Positions 9,503 through 18,281 of a stretch of 64,000 nt of DNA are shown here, piece by piece. The stretch is from the NCBI RefSeq assembly GCF_019219075.1, contig NZ_JAHUWJ010000008.1, positions 124,001 to 188,000 on the forward strand, given 5' to 3'. The notes beneath the pieces are model-generated. The model was not told the DNA's origin, did no database searches, and worked only from the letters and a program-made list of their open reading frames with translations. Numbering within the stretch: the stretch's first letter is position 1; every line of letters starts with the position of its first letter. The stretch comes from Chitinophaga sp. sic0106 (lineage in GTDB: Bacteria > Bacteroidota > Bacteroidia > Chitinophagales > Chitinophagaceae). A program made the position numbers and the translations under genes.

Positions 9503-11134
9503 TTAATATCCTGGATTTTGTATAGTATTCGGATAGTTATCCACAAACGACTGCGGCACCGGCATCAGCGCATTATAAGGTTTGAAGCCAAGTGGTCCCA
9601 ACGTGTTCAGCTGAATATTCCAACGTCTGAGCGATAACATGGTATAGCCATCGCCTGACTGATCCGCTCTTGTCTGTAATATTACTTTTTCCATTGCCTG
9701 TTGCTGGTTCATGGCAGTAGGCTGCGGATAGCTGGCGATTCCAGACCTGGCGGTGATCATATTGAGCATGCCAATGGCCTGATCTATATAGATGGCATCA
9801 TACTGGCTGGATTTTATATACTTTTCTGCCTGGAGAGTGATTACCTGGTTGAGGTTAATGATCGGTAGGTATTTACCTTTAGTGAAAATGGTCTTCAGAT
9901 CAGCATTGCTGATTTCTTTAGTGTCGCCCCATATAATTTCGCGACTATTGCTGGAGGTATAGGAGTTGTACCTGCCGTTTTCCAGCACGACTGCACTGTC
10001 ATTATTAAGGGGAAGGTTGTAGTTTAATACATTGTTACCGTTGTTAATATCATTGCGAAGCATGAGTGCCTGTAAAGCTTCAATTGAAAGCCTGCTGCGG
10101 TCAGGATTATTTTTATTCAGGTGTGGCAGGTACGCCGAAGGAATCCCGAAGAAACTACCTATCATATCGCGGGCTTGACTCTCGGGGTATAATGTGAGGT
10201 TTGCCGGAGGTTGCAGGGAATAATAAATCGGAGCATTACCATATAAATCGATAAGCTGCATCAGCACATATCCGGTCAGGCCCTCTGCATGTGAAGAAGT
10301 AATACTGTCCTTTGTTACTGCAGGTGCATATCTCCAGATACGATTTGCTTTGTTGATGATATTAATACCGTTGTTCCAGATAGAGGCAATGCTGTTGCTG
10401 TGAGCGCCAAATGTGTAATTGTCAATCTCGCATAATCCTGGAATGCCTGAGCAGTTGGCATCATCTGTAAGTACTGCGTCAAAAACGGCTACCTGCTGGT
10501 GCCACAAGTGCACATCGTTATAAAGGGAAGTAAGTGCTTCTTCTGCTGCCTGTCTTGTAGCAAATGGCTGATATTCTGAATTGGTACCTACTCCAATGAT
10601 TATCCTTGTGCTGGTACTTTTTAAGCTGTCTGCCTGGATATGCTGGTAAGGGAGATCAGTATAATCATTGTTGTTCAGTAAGCCGTCCCCATTCAGGTCT
10701 TTATAGATGAAATTGCCTCCGTAAGGTAGCTGCTCGGGTTCCAATGCTATTGCATTGTATTGCTGGAATAGGGAGTCGCAGGCGAACCCTTTGTTGCCGT
10801 TACGTACGGGCATGTTGGTGAGTGTATCCAGTTTTGCCTCAATGTAGTATTCCGCATTTGGAATGCGGGAGAAAGAAGCTTTTCCGGAGGCATCGGTTAC
10901 CCTAGTGTATGCAACTTTGTTTTGCGCAAAATCTGTTTGTGATTTGTAAAGATTTACGGTTACACCTGCGCGTTCTTCACCATATGGTTTATTACTCGCC
11001 CATTTGGTACCGTCATACACTATGATTTCTACTTTTGCGGAATCTTTGACAGGCGGTGTGATTGGTGACACGGGGTCTTTTGTAGAGCAGGCTGCAAGAA
11101 ATAATAAGCAGGCAGCTACTGAAATTTGTTTCAT
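9503..11134 (-). CDS. SusD/RagB-like lipoprotein with N-terminal Ig-like domain
   Basis: A 543-residue surface lipoprotein. Lipobox LAAC with Cys16. Residues ~34-110 form a beta-sandwich of the carboxypeptidase-regulatory/CNA-B kind (AGVTVNLYKSQ..., TDASGKASFSRIPNAEYYIEA). Residues 146-157 (DLNGDGLLNNND) look like a dockerin/EF-hand calcium loop. The rest is SusD-like: TPR-type helices (GLTGYVLMQLIDLYGNAPIYY) and the typical C-terminus MPVPQSFVDNYPNTIQNPGY. SusD proteins cap TonB-dependent SusC channels and bind glycans or peptides. No SusC partner lies next to it, which is unusual, and the N-terminal domain is not part of ordinary SusD. It sits downstream of nrdA but behind that gene's terminator. 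Confidence 0.78.
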   Translation of the reverse strand: MKQISVAACLLFLAACSTKDPVSPITPPVKDSAKVEIIVYDGTKWASNKPYGEERAGVTVNLYKSQTDFAQNKVAYTRVTDASGKASFSRIPNAEYYIEAKLDTLTNMPVRNGNKGFACDSLFQQYNAIALEPEQLPYGGNFIYKDLNGDGLLNNNDYTDLPYQHIQADSLKSTSTRIIIGVGTNSEYQPFATRQAAEEALTSLYNDVHLWHQQVAVFDAVLTDDANCSGIPGLCEIDNYTFGAHSNSIASIWNNGINIINKANRIWRYAPAVTKDSITSSHAEGLTGYVLMQLIDLYGNAPIYYSLQPPANLTLYPESQARDMIGSFFGIPSAYLPHLNKNNPDRSRLSIEALQALMLRNDINNGNNVLNYNLPLNNDSAVVLENGRYNSYTSSNSREIIWGDTKEISNADLKTIFTKGKYLPIINLNQVITLQAEKYIKSSQYDAIYIDQAIGMLNMITARSGIASYPQPTAMNQQQAMEKVILQTRADQSGDGYTMLSLRRWNIQLNTLGPLGFKPYNALMPVPQSFVDNYPNTIQNPGY

Positions 11135-11193
11135 GTAGGATAAGGATTTATCCAGCGAAGTTAATTATTATGCACATTGCTGAATAGAAAAAA

Positions 11194-11215
11194 GCCACCT
11201 TGATAAGAAGGTGGC
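11194..11215 (-). terminator. Rho-independent terminator of nrdBA
   Basis: Stem GCCACCTT / AAGGTGGC, 6-base loop, followed on the minus strand by six T. It is 35 bp after the nrdA stop. Confidence 0.9.
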
Positions 11216-11250
11216 CTTTTCTGTACTTACTAATTTATAACCCGTTGTTA

Positions 11251-13623
11251 TTACGCGGAGCAGGTAACGCAACCTTCTTCCATGGTGCAAACAGCACCTA
11301 CAGGAATATCGTCGATAGAAGGCTCTTTAGTGCCTACTACAGGTTGTACTTGTTGTCCGGCCTGTTTTTCAACAGTGAACTGTACGGCCTGAGCGGCTGC
11401 CTGTGTACGCAGATAGTACATACCGGTTTTGAGACCTTTTTTCCAGGCGTGGAAGTGCATGGAAGTAAGTTTACCGGTGGTAGGTGTATCTACGAACAGG
11501 TTGAGGGATTGCGACTGGCAAATAAATGCACCGCGGTCCGCAGCCATATCGATGATGTTACGTTGTTTGATTTCCCATACTGTTTTATACAATTCCTTGA
11601 TATTGGTAGGGATTTCGTTGATATTCTGGATAGAACCATTGTAAGCAATGATTTTATTCTTCATATCGTTATCCCACAGGCCCAGTTCTACAAGGTCTTT
11701 GAGGAGGTGTTTGTTTACTACCACAAATTCACCACTCAGTACGCGACGGGTGTAGATGTTGGAGGTATACGGCTCAAAGCACTCGTTGTTACCGAGGATC
11801 TGTGAAGTAGAGGCGGTAGGCATTGGTGCCAGCAGCAAAGAGTTGCGGATGCCGTCTTTTTTCACTGCTTTTTTCAGATCTGCCCAGTTCCAGCGTGTGG
11901 AAGGTGTTACGCCCCACATATCAAACTGGAAGATACCTTTTGAAGCAGGGGAGCCTGCGTAGGTTTCGTAGGCGCCGTCTTTTTTCGCCAGGTCGTTGGA
12001 GGCCGTCATGGCAGCGAAGTAGATGGTTTCAAAGATTTCGCTGTTGAGTTGTTTGGCTTCCTCGCTTTCGAACGGATAGCGCATGAGGATAAAGGCATCT
12101 GCCAGTCCCTGCACACCCAGGCCTATCGGGCGGTGACGTCTGTTACTACGTTCTGCTTCTTCAACAGGGTAGTAGTTTTCGTCGATGATTTTATTCAGAT
12201 TGATGGTAGCCTGGTAGGTTACATCATATAATTTCTGGTGATCAAACTGACCATCTATCACGAAGCGTGGCAGTGCCAGGGAAGCCAGGTTACATACGGC
12301 TACCTCGTTGGCATCGGTGTATTCGATGATTTCTGTGCAGAGGTTGGAGCTCTTGATGGTACCCAGGTTTTGCTGGTTGGACTTACGGTTGGCCGCGTCT
12401 TTATACAGGATGTATGGGTTACCGGTTTCAATTTGCGCATCGAGGATGGCAAACCAGAGGTCCTGTGCCTTTACTGTTTTGCGGGCACGTTTTTCTTTTT
12501 CGTATTTCTCGTACAGTGCTTCAAACTCTTCACCCCAGCATTCGTGGAGTCCTGGTGCTTCGTGAGGGCAGAACAGTGACCAGTCACCATTTGCTTCTAC
12601 ACGTTTCATGAACAGGTCTGGTGTCCAGAGGGCGTAGAACAGGTCGCGTGCGCGCAGCTCTTCTTTACCGTGGTTTTTACGCAGGTCCAGGAATTCGAAG
12701 ATATCGGCATGCCATGGTTCGAGGTAAATAGCGAAGGCGCCTTTACGTTTACCACCACCCTGATCCACGTAGCGTGCGGTATCATTAAATACGCGCAGCA
12801 TTGGGATGATACCATTGCTGGTACCGTTGGTGCCGCTGATATAAGAACCCGTAGCGCGGATGTTGTGGATGCTTAATCCGATACCGCCGGCGCTCTGGGA
12901 GATTTTTGCCGTTTGTTTGAGGGTGTCATAGATACCTTCGATACTGTCGTCCTGCATGGTGAGCAGGAAGCAGGAGGACATCTGTGGCTTTGGTGTACCT
13001 GAGTTGAACAGCGTTGGTGTAGCGTGTGTAAACCAACGTTCGCTCATCAGGTTATAGGTTTTGATGGCAGATTCGATATCGTTTTTGTGAATACCTACAG
13101 ACACACGCATGAACATGTGTTGCGGACGTTCACGGATACGGCCGTCGGTTTTCAGCAGGTAAGATCTTTCCAGTGTTTTAAAACCGAAATAGTCGAATGC
13201 GAAATCGCGGTCGTATATGATGGTAGAATCCAGCAGTTCTGCGTTTTTCTCGATGATCTCGTATACTTCATCAGAGAGCAATGGTGCAGGCTTGCTGATT
13301 TTTGGATCGATGTATTCGTACAGGGTTTTCATCGTTTTGGAAAACGACTTCTCTGTATTTTTATGCAGATTGCTAACTGCTATGCGGGAAGCCAGCAGGG
13401 CATAGTCCGGGTGCTTTGTTGTAAGGGAGGCAGCAGTTTCTGCGGCCAGGTTGTCCAGTTCGGTTGTTGTTACGCCATCATACAATCCCTGAATCACTTT
13501 TTTAGCTACATCAATTGCGTCAACATATTCTGTGTTGAAGCCATAGCAGAGCTTCTCGATGCGGGCAGTGATTTTATCGAATTTCACTGCTTCTTTCCTG
13601 CCATCTCTTTTAATTACGAACAT
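11251..13623 (-). CDS. nrdA: Class I ribonucleoside-diphosphate reductase, alpha subunit
   Basis: Catalytic subunit that reduces NDPs to dNDPs in the cytoplasm, using a radical delivered by NrdB. 790 residues. The N-terminal ATP-cone ([25 protein letters not shown]) binds the activity regulator ATP/dATP. The barrel shows SSCFLLTM and [15 protein letters not shown] (the redox cysteine pair), [12 protein letters not shown] (the thiyl-radical Cys) and [29 protein letters not shown]. The C-terminal tail [12 protein letters not shown] carries the shuttle cysteines. It is the second gene of nrdB-nrdA, 35 bp after nrdB. A full ATP-cone suggests normal dATP feedback. Confidence 0.97.
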   Translation of the reverse strand: MFVIKRDGRKEAVKFDKITARIEKLCYGFNTEYVDAIDVAKKVIQGLYDGVTTTELDNLAAETAASLTTKHPDYALLASRIAVSNLHKNTEKSFSKTMKTLYEYIDPKISKPAPLLSDEVYEIIEKNAELLDSTIIYDRDFAFDYFGFKTLERSYLLKTDGRIRERPQHMFMRVSVGIHKNDIESAIKTYNLMSERWFTHATPTLFNSGTPKPQMSSCFLLTMQDDSIEGIYDTLKQTAKISQSAGGIGLSIHNIRATGSYISGTNGTSNGIIPMLRVFNDTARYVDQGGGKRKGAFAIYLEPWHADIFEFLDLRKNHGKEELRARDLFYALWTPDLFMKRVEANGDWSLFCPHEAPGLHECWGEEFEALYEKYEKEKRARKTVKAQDLWFAILDAQIETGNPYILYKDAANRKSNQQNLGTIKSSNLCTEIIEYTDANEVAVCNLASLALPRFVIDGQFDHQKLYDVTYQATINLNKIIDENYYPVEEAERSNRRHRPIGLGVQGLADAFILMRYPFESEEAKQLNSEIFETIYFAAMTASNDLAKKDGAYETYAGSPASKGIFQFDMWGVTPSTRWNWADLKKAVKKDGIRNSLLLAPMPTASTSQILGNNECFEPYTSNIYTRRVLSGEFVVVNKHLLKDLVELGLWDNDMKNKIIAYNGSIQNINEIPTNIKELYKTVWEIKQRNIIDMAADRGAFICQSQSLNLFVDTPTTGKLTSMHFHAWKKGLKTGMYYLRTQAAAQAVQFTVEKQAGQQVQPVVGTKEPSIDDIPVGAVCTMEEGCVTCSA

Positions 13624-13658
13624 GGGTGGTGAATTTAAGAGGTTAGAAAAACTTTAGA

Positions 13659-14633
13659 TTAGAAATCTTCTTCCAGACTGAAAGTCTGTGATTCTTTATT
13701 GCCGCCGAGTACGCCGGCTTTTTGATAGTCACCTACACGTTTTTCAAAGAAATTGGTTTTACCCTGGAGGGAAATCATTTCCATGAAGTCGAAAGGATTG
13801 GTAGCGTTGTAAATTTTGCTGTAGCCCAGTTCAGACAACCATCTGTCGGCAACAAATTCAATATATTGTTGCATCAGGCGGGCGTTCATTCCGATCAGAT
13901 CTACAGGGAGTGAATCCGTCACAAATTCTTTTTCGATGGCTACTGCGTTACTGATAATATTATGCACCTGTTCTTCGCTCAGTTTGTTTTCCAGCATGCT
14001 GTAGAGTAGGCAGGCGAATTCGCAGTGGAGGCCTTCGTCGCGGGAGATCAGCTCATTGGAGAAGGTGAGTCCTGGCATCAGGCCACGCTTTTTCAGCCAG
14101 AAGATAGAGCAGAAGCTACCGGAGAAGAAGATACCTTCTACAGCGGCGAATGCTACCAGTCTTTCTGCGAAAGAACCATTCTCAATCCAGCGGAGTGCCC
14201 ACTCTGCTTTTTTCTTCACCGCAGGTACGGTATCGATCGCATGAAACAGGCGGTCTTTTTCAACCGGATCTTTAATATATGTATCAATCAGGAGCGCGTA
14301 GGTTTCAGAGTGGATGTTTTCCATCATGATCTGGAATCCGTAGAAGCAGCGCGCTTCAGGGATCTGCACTTCGCTCATGAAATTCACCGCCAGGTTTTCG
14401 TTAACGATGCCGTCACTAGCTGCGAAAAATGCCAGTACATGTGAAATAAAGTGACGTTCGCCATCATTCAGATTGCCCCAATCCTTTAAGTCACTGCCCA
14501 GATCAATTTCCTCTGCGGTCCAGAAACTCGCTTCGTGCTTTTTATATTGCTCCCAGATTTTAGGGTAGTTGATCGGCAATAACACAAAACGGTCCTTGTT
14601 CTCTTTTAAAAGAATTTCATTCTCGTTGTTCAT
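13659..14633 (-). CDS. nrdB: Class I ribonucleoside-diphosphate reductase, beta subunit
   Basis: Radical-generating ferritin-like subunit, 324 residues. Carboxylate and histidine metal ligands are visible in order: WTAEEIDL, then the helix [23 protein letters not shown] (Glu, His, and the Tyr of HSETY at the place of the radical tyrosine), [18 protein letters not shown], and [16 protein letters not shown] (Glu, His). The presence of the tyrosine points to a class Ia-like di-iron cofactor rather than a Tyr-less class Ic enzyme. It is the first gene of the operon, with nrdA 35 bp downstream. I found no clear NrdR box pair in the upstream gap. Confidence 0.96.
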   Translation of the reverse strand: MNNENEILLKENKDRFVLLPINYPKIWEQYKKHEASFWTAEEIDLGSDLKDWGNLNDGERHFISHVLAFFAASDGIVNENLAVNFMSEVQIPEARCFYGFQIMMENIHSETYALLIDTYIKDPVEKDRLFHAIDTVPAVKKKAEWALRWIENGSFAERLVAFAAVEGIFFSGSFCSIFWLKKRGLMPGLTFSNELISRDEGLHCEFACLLYSMLENKLSEEQVHNIISNAVAIEKEFVTDSLPVDLIGMNARLMQQYIEFVADRWLSELGYSKIYNATNPFDFMEMISLQGKTNFFEKRVGDYQKAGVLGGNKESQTFSLEEDF

Positions 14634-15046
14634 ATAAATATTTTATGGGTACTGTCGAAGGTTTCTGATTTTCCATTAGGGGGTTAGCATGACTAAAAAT
14701 CTTTATACCACGCTACATCAATTCCAATTCTTTCTTTCGAAATCCATACGCCCAGGATTACAAATGTAAGTGCGATAAGTTAGTAGGGGAGATATAGTTT
14801 TCAACAGGTGTGGAAAAAGAGTGTGGGTATTATTAAACATCAAGCTGGTACTATGTTTTGATGTATTTTTAGCAAAGCACATTGGAATATTTTTTATGTG
14901 TGTAAACTAACAAGATATATGCCTGATTTTTATACTGAATTATCTAAGTGAATGATGGTCAATGGAAAAAAAGTAGATGAAAAAATGTGACAATTTGAGG
15001 ATATTTATATACAATTTTTCATATTTACAGCATTAATAATTTTCAT
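14634..15046. other. AT-rich intergenic region between divergent nrdB and ABC genes
   Basis: This 413-bp gap holds the promoters of both divergent units but no open frame of note. On the minus strand TACATTTG (14768-14761) matches the Bacteroidota -7 element TAnnTTTG, though no TTG at the right distance was found. An inverted repeat ACATCAA / TTGATGT (14837-14843, 14858-14864) could be a regulator site. Neither is secure. Confidence 0.4.
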
Positions 15047-15688
15047 ATGGCCGATAAGGTTATTGCGATGCAATCGGTGCGCAAGCGGTACCAGGAGTTT
15101 CCTGTGCTGGATATTCCTGCGCTGGAGCTATCCCGGGGAATATACTGGTTAAAAGGGGAGAATGGCGCCGGAAAAACCACTACCATGAAGGTCCTCGCCG
15201 GGCTGCTGCCCTTTCAGGGGGAGATTTTGCTGAACGGGGCGGTGAATAGTCGCAGCCAACCGGTTCAATACCGCCGGCTGATCAACTATGCCGAGGCAGA
15301 GCCGTTATACCCGGCTTATTTGACTGGGAAAGACTTACTGGAGCTGTATTTCAGGACTAAAGGAGGGGACCGGCAACCGGTATTGGAGATGTTGGCGCAA
15401 ATGGGTGTGGATAACTTTGTGAATAACCCTGTAAGCAGCTATTCCAGTGGTATGCTGAAGAAATTGAGCTTGTTATTGGCTTTTGTGGGAAACCCTTCCG
15501 TTATTCTGCTGGATGAGCCTTTGATTACGATTGATACCAAAACGGTGGCACAGCTTTATGCGTTTATCCGGGATAGTTATGCCACCGGGGTGACTTTCAT
15601 CATTACTTCCCATCAGCCGCTGGATGGTGCTCAGTTAAGCGTGGCGGGTACACTTACTATTGAAAATAAAAACCTCATACTGAACTAG
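15047..15688 (+). CDS. ABC transporter ATP-binding protein
   Basis: ATPase subunit, 213 residues. Walker A is GENGAGKTTTMK (about residues 38-49), the signature is YSSGMLKKLSLL, Walker B is VILLDEPL, and the switch His is in ITSHQP. The short, single-domain form with a GLLPFQGEILLNG segment is typical of ATPases paired with ABC-2-type permeases. The permease gene follows after a single base, so the two almost certainly form one complex. Substrate unknown; there is no periplasmic binding protein, which favours export. Confidence 0.9.
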   Translation: MADKVIAMQSVRKRYQEFPVLDIPALELSRGIYWLKGENGAGKTTTMKVLAGLLPFQGEILLNGAVNSRSQPVQYRRLINYAEAEPLYPAYLTGKDLLELYFRTKGGDRQPVLEMLAQMGVDNFVNNPVSSYSSGMLKKLSLLLAFVGNPSVILLDEPLITIDTKTVAQLYAFIRDSYATGVTFIITSHQPLDGAQLSVAGTLTIENKNLILN

Positions 15689-15689
15689 C

Positions 15690-16802
15690 ATGAGTGTATT
15701 AAACCGGATTTTCGTCCGCCGATTTTATGTGGAAAACACCGGGTTTTTCCTGGTACTTTTTTATTTCCTGTTTGGCGTAGTAAATGGGGCTAACCTGTTG
15801 TATTACCATATGGGGCTGATGGAAGGGTTTTTGTCGAACAGTGGATTCCTGGCCCTGGTATTGGGACTGTGGTTACTGTATAATCTGAAATGCATCGGAT
15901 TTATTATAAAAACATTGCAACTGCCGCAATACAGTTTTTTGTATGATACGTTGACTTGTTTATCGGACAGTGATCGGAAGGCTTTATGGCTACGCCAGCA
16001 TTTCCGGATGTATCTGCCGGTTATTATCTACGGTGGTATCGCGGCAGTCTTTGGAATATATAAACATTATTATATCCCGGCAGCAATAATACTGTTATTT
16101 AATGTGGCTATGTGTATCTGGCCCATGTGGGTTTATGAGAAGAAATTGTGGCAGCCGGATGTATTTTTTCTGAGTACCTGGTTTTCGCGTTGGTTGAATA
16201 AGTTATTTGTAAAGCCACCGGTATTGTACTTCTATTATGAGTTGTTTACCGCTTTTCCCCGGAAAATATTTACGACGAAGTTATGGTCGGCGGCAGTGCT
16301 GTGGCTCACATTCTTCCTGATGGGGCAGAGTGAATTTTATGACGTACGTGCGTTACAGTTAGGGATGATTGTATGTGTGTTGTTGCATACGCAATTGATG
16401 ATTCACCATCGGGCTTTCGATGAGATTTACCTGCCATTTATGCTCAATTTGCCTATCAGTACCTTGCGGCATTACAGCAGGGTACCAGGTATTTACGCTT
16501 TGATGCTGATTCCGGAAGCTATCATTTTATATTTTCAGTCGGCCGGACATTTTACACTGTTACCATTGTTGACCAGTATTATTACCGGCATATCTATGCT
16601 CATTTTGTTCCGGGTATTACTCTATTATCCGCGTATGAATGCGGAGGTACATTTGCGTTGGATACTGGTGATCAGTTTTGTGTTGTTATTTATGATTTTG
16701 GGAGATGTTAACTGGTATGCTGTCGGCATGATGCACGTAATGTCGGCGATGATATTTTTCAGGAAGTTCCCGGAATATGAGCCATGGATAGAGGTGGAGT
16801 AA
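15690..16802 (+). CDS. ABC transporter permease, ABC-2-like
   Basis: A 370-residue integral membrane protein with roughly eight to ten hydrophobic segments and no soluble domain. It starts one base after the stop of the ATP-binding gene (TAGCATG), showing tight co-translation. No motif identifies the substrate. Bacteroidota have many such two-gene exporters of unknown cargo. Downstream is the repeat-rich gene-free region. Confidence 0.75.
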   Translation: MSVLNRIFVRRFYVENTGFFLVLFYFLFGVVNGANLLYYHMGLMEGFLSNSGFLALVLGLWLLYNLKCIGFIIKTLQLPQYSFLYDTLTCLSDSDRKALWLRQHFRMYLPVIIYGGIAAVFGIYKHYYIPAAIILLFNVAMCIWPMWVYEKKLWQPDVFFLSTWFSRWLNKLFVKPPVLYFYYELFTAFPRKIFTTKLWSAAVLWLTFFLMGQSEFYDVRALQLGMIVCVLLHTQLMIHHRAFDEIYLPFMLNLPISTLRHYSRVPGIYALMLIPEAIILYFQSAGHFTLLPLLTSIITGISMLILFRVLLYYPRMNAEVHLRWILVISFVLLFMILGDVNWYAVGMMHVMSAMIFFRKFPEYEPWIEVE

Positions 16803-16885
16803 GGGAGGTAAGGGCCTGTGGAAATATTGGGCAGGGGTAAGCGTCCGATAATACAGTTTACCATATTTATTGTTCATCCCTGTGA

Positions 16886-17296
16886 ATGCGGTTGCCCCCG
16901 CGAAGTGACCCTCCGGAGCAACAACCGCACAAATGATTACATCTTCTAAAATGCAATCTTCTGCTGTCTACTTTTCAATGCTGCAACGACAGGGGAATCT
17001 ATAAACACCCCCGTGAGGATGTCGTACGATAATACCCTTAATCTTGCGATGGCGGGTAAATACCCAGCCGTTTTTACAATTGAATGGACATGTTGTCATT
17101 TAAAAAAGTATTATGAATGCTATCACTCGACCACCCTGATAGCTATGGGTGATTTCACCTTGTGGTAAAACAAAATAAAGGGTGGAAAAAAAGCCTGGAT
17201 GTTAGAAGCTCACCAGGCTATTAATTTGTTCATAATTACATCATCAGGAATGACGACGTTATCTTCTTAAATGACAAATTAAAAGTACCTGATTTT
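16886..17296. repeat. 410-bp direct repeat, copy 1
   Basis: Matches 17711-18120 in order and length with scattered substitutions, strongest over the first 230 bases. It begins with an inverted repeat TGCGGTTG / CAACCGCA (16887-16894, 16922-16929) that would fold into a hairpin. It contains a nearly unchanged core at about 17018-17095 and ends with a hairpin AGCCTGG / CCAGGCT (17192-17198, 17213-17219). Read on the minus strand that last hairpin is followed by seven T, as in a terminator. No transposase or target-site duplication was seen. It could be a structured RNA or a non-autonomous mobile element. Confidence 0.8.
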
Positions 17297-17464
17297 ATTA
17301 ATAAAAACAAATAAAACTACAGGATTTTTTCTTATTAAATCCTTTGTGGTATTACATTGTATCAAATTTATAGCTTGCGTGTAAACATGAAAATCCCATT
17401 ATCATTACTTGTCATAATGACCCTCCCAACAACCCTTTCTCTTACTTTGGTTTTCATCTTCCTA

Positions 17465-17616
17465 AACAAAATTTATCCAAGCAATTCCTCATGGCCCATA
17501 GTGGCATAAAGCACACTACACGCCTATGGCTGCATGAGCTAACAAAATTTTTACAAGCAATCCTTCATAGCCCGTAGTGGCATAACGCACACTTTACACC
17601 CTTGGCCGCATGAGCT
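17465..17616. repeat. 76-bp tandem repeat, two units, partly palindromic
   Basis: Units 17465-17540 and 17541-17616 start AACAAAATTT and end TGCATGAGCT or CGCATGAGCT, with about four in five bases the same. In the first unit CTCATGGCCCATAG can pair with CTATGGCTGCATGAG, so each unit may fold into a long hairpin; the second unit pairs less well. It lies between the two 410-bp repeats. Confidence 0.72.
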
Positions 17617-17710
17617 AACCACTGCGCATCTTTTACCTCAATTATACTGGTGATAAACTGGCGCTATCATCGGCTATTTCATCATCACAAAATCAACAGC
17701 CCGGAGTTAC

Positions 17711-18120
17711 ATGCGGTTGCCCCCGCGAAGTGACCTTCCGGAGCAACAACCGCACAAATGATTACATCTTCCAAAATGCAATCACCCGCTGTCTACTTTT
17801 CAATGCTGCAACGACAGGGAAATCTATATACACCCCCGTGAGGATGTCGTACGATAATACCCTTGATCTTACGATGACGGGTAAATACCCAGCCGTTTTT
17901 ACAATTGAATGGACATGTTTTCATTTGATTGGATTATGCGTGCTACCTATCGATCACCCTGGTAGCGCTGGGTGATTTCACCTTCTGGTAAAACAAAATA
18001 AAGGGTGGAAAAAAAGCCTGGATGTTAGAAGGCAACCAGGCTAAATATTACGTATAATCACATCAACAAGAATGATGATGTCCTTCAATCAAATGATAAA
18101 TCTAAATTACCTGGTTATTT
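17711..18120. repeat. 410-bp direct repeat, copy 2
   Basis: Second copy, same orientation as 16886-17296 and 825 bp further on. The opening hairpin is conserved (TGCGGTTG 17712-17719, CAACCGCA 17747-17754), as is the closing hairpin (AGCCTGG 18015-18021, CCAGGCT 18036-18042), while the closing loop differs. This copy has an 81-codon open frame from a GTG at 17730. Differences in its best-conserved part fall at first codon positions and change amino acids, which argues against a protein-coding role. Confidence 0.8.
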
Positions 18121-18252
18121 TTGAATTGCCAAAAAAATTAGTAGTTTATTTTTTAGCTTAAAGTGCAGTGTGGTAAGTAGTTTTATTATTATGATACTCC
18201 CGTTGTTAAAACTATAATACTAATATTATTAGTGCTATCGCGCCCAAAAAAA

Positions 18253-18274
18253 ACGACCATCTTCCGATGGCCGT
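18253..18274 (-). terminator. Rho-independent terminator
   Basis: Stem ACGACCATC / GATGGCCGT (one G-U pair in RNA), loop of four, followed on the minus strand by eight T. It is 7 bp after the stop of the 517-residue hypothetical gene. Confidence 0.92.
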
Positions 18275-18281
18275 TCCTATG

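Larger units (their letters stand above)
16803..18252. other. Gene-free, repeat-rich region of 1.45 kb
   Basis: No convincing gene lies between the ABC permease and the terminator of the next gene. The stretch consists of two copies of a 410-bp element, a 76-bp tandem repeat between them, and AT-rich filler (17297-17464, 17617-17710, 18121-18252) in which I see nothing. The frame that is open in one repeat copy is closed by a stop in the other. Confidence 0.7.

Noticed and set aside
14634..15046. NrdR boxes before nrdB
   Set aside because: No pair of acaCwAtATaTwGtgt-like sites could be seen; only a loose 7-bp inverted repeat is present.
17730..17975. 81-codon open frame inside repeat copy 2, starting at GTG
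   Set aside because: The equivalent frame in copy 1 has a TAA 15 codons in (16947-16949). In the best-conserved part, changes between the copies alter amino acids (first codon positions), so there is no sign of protein selection.
16803..18252. CRISPR array
   Set aside because: Repeats are 410 bp and 76 bp in two copies each, without short regular repeats and spacers and without cas genes.
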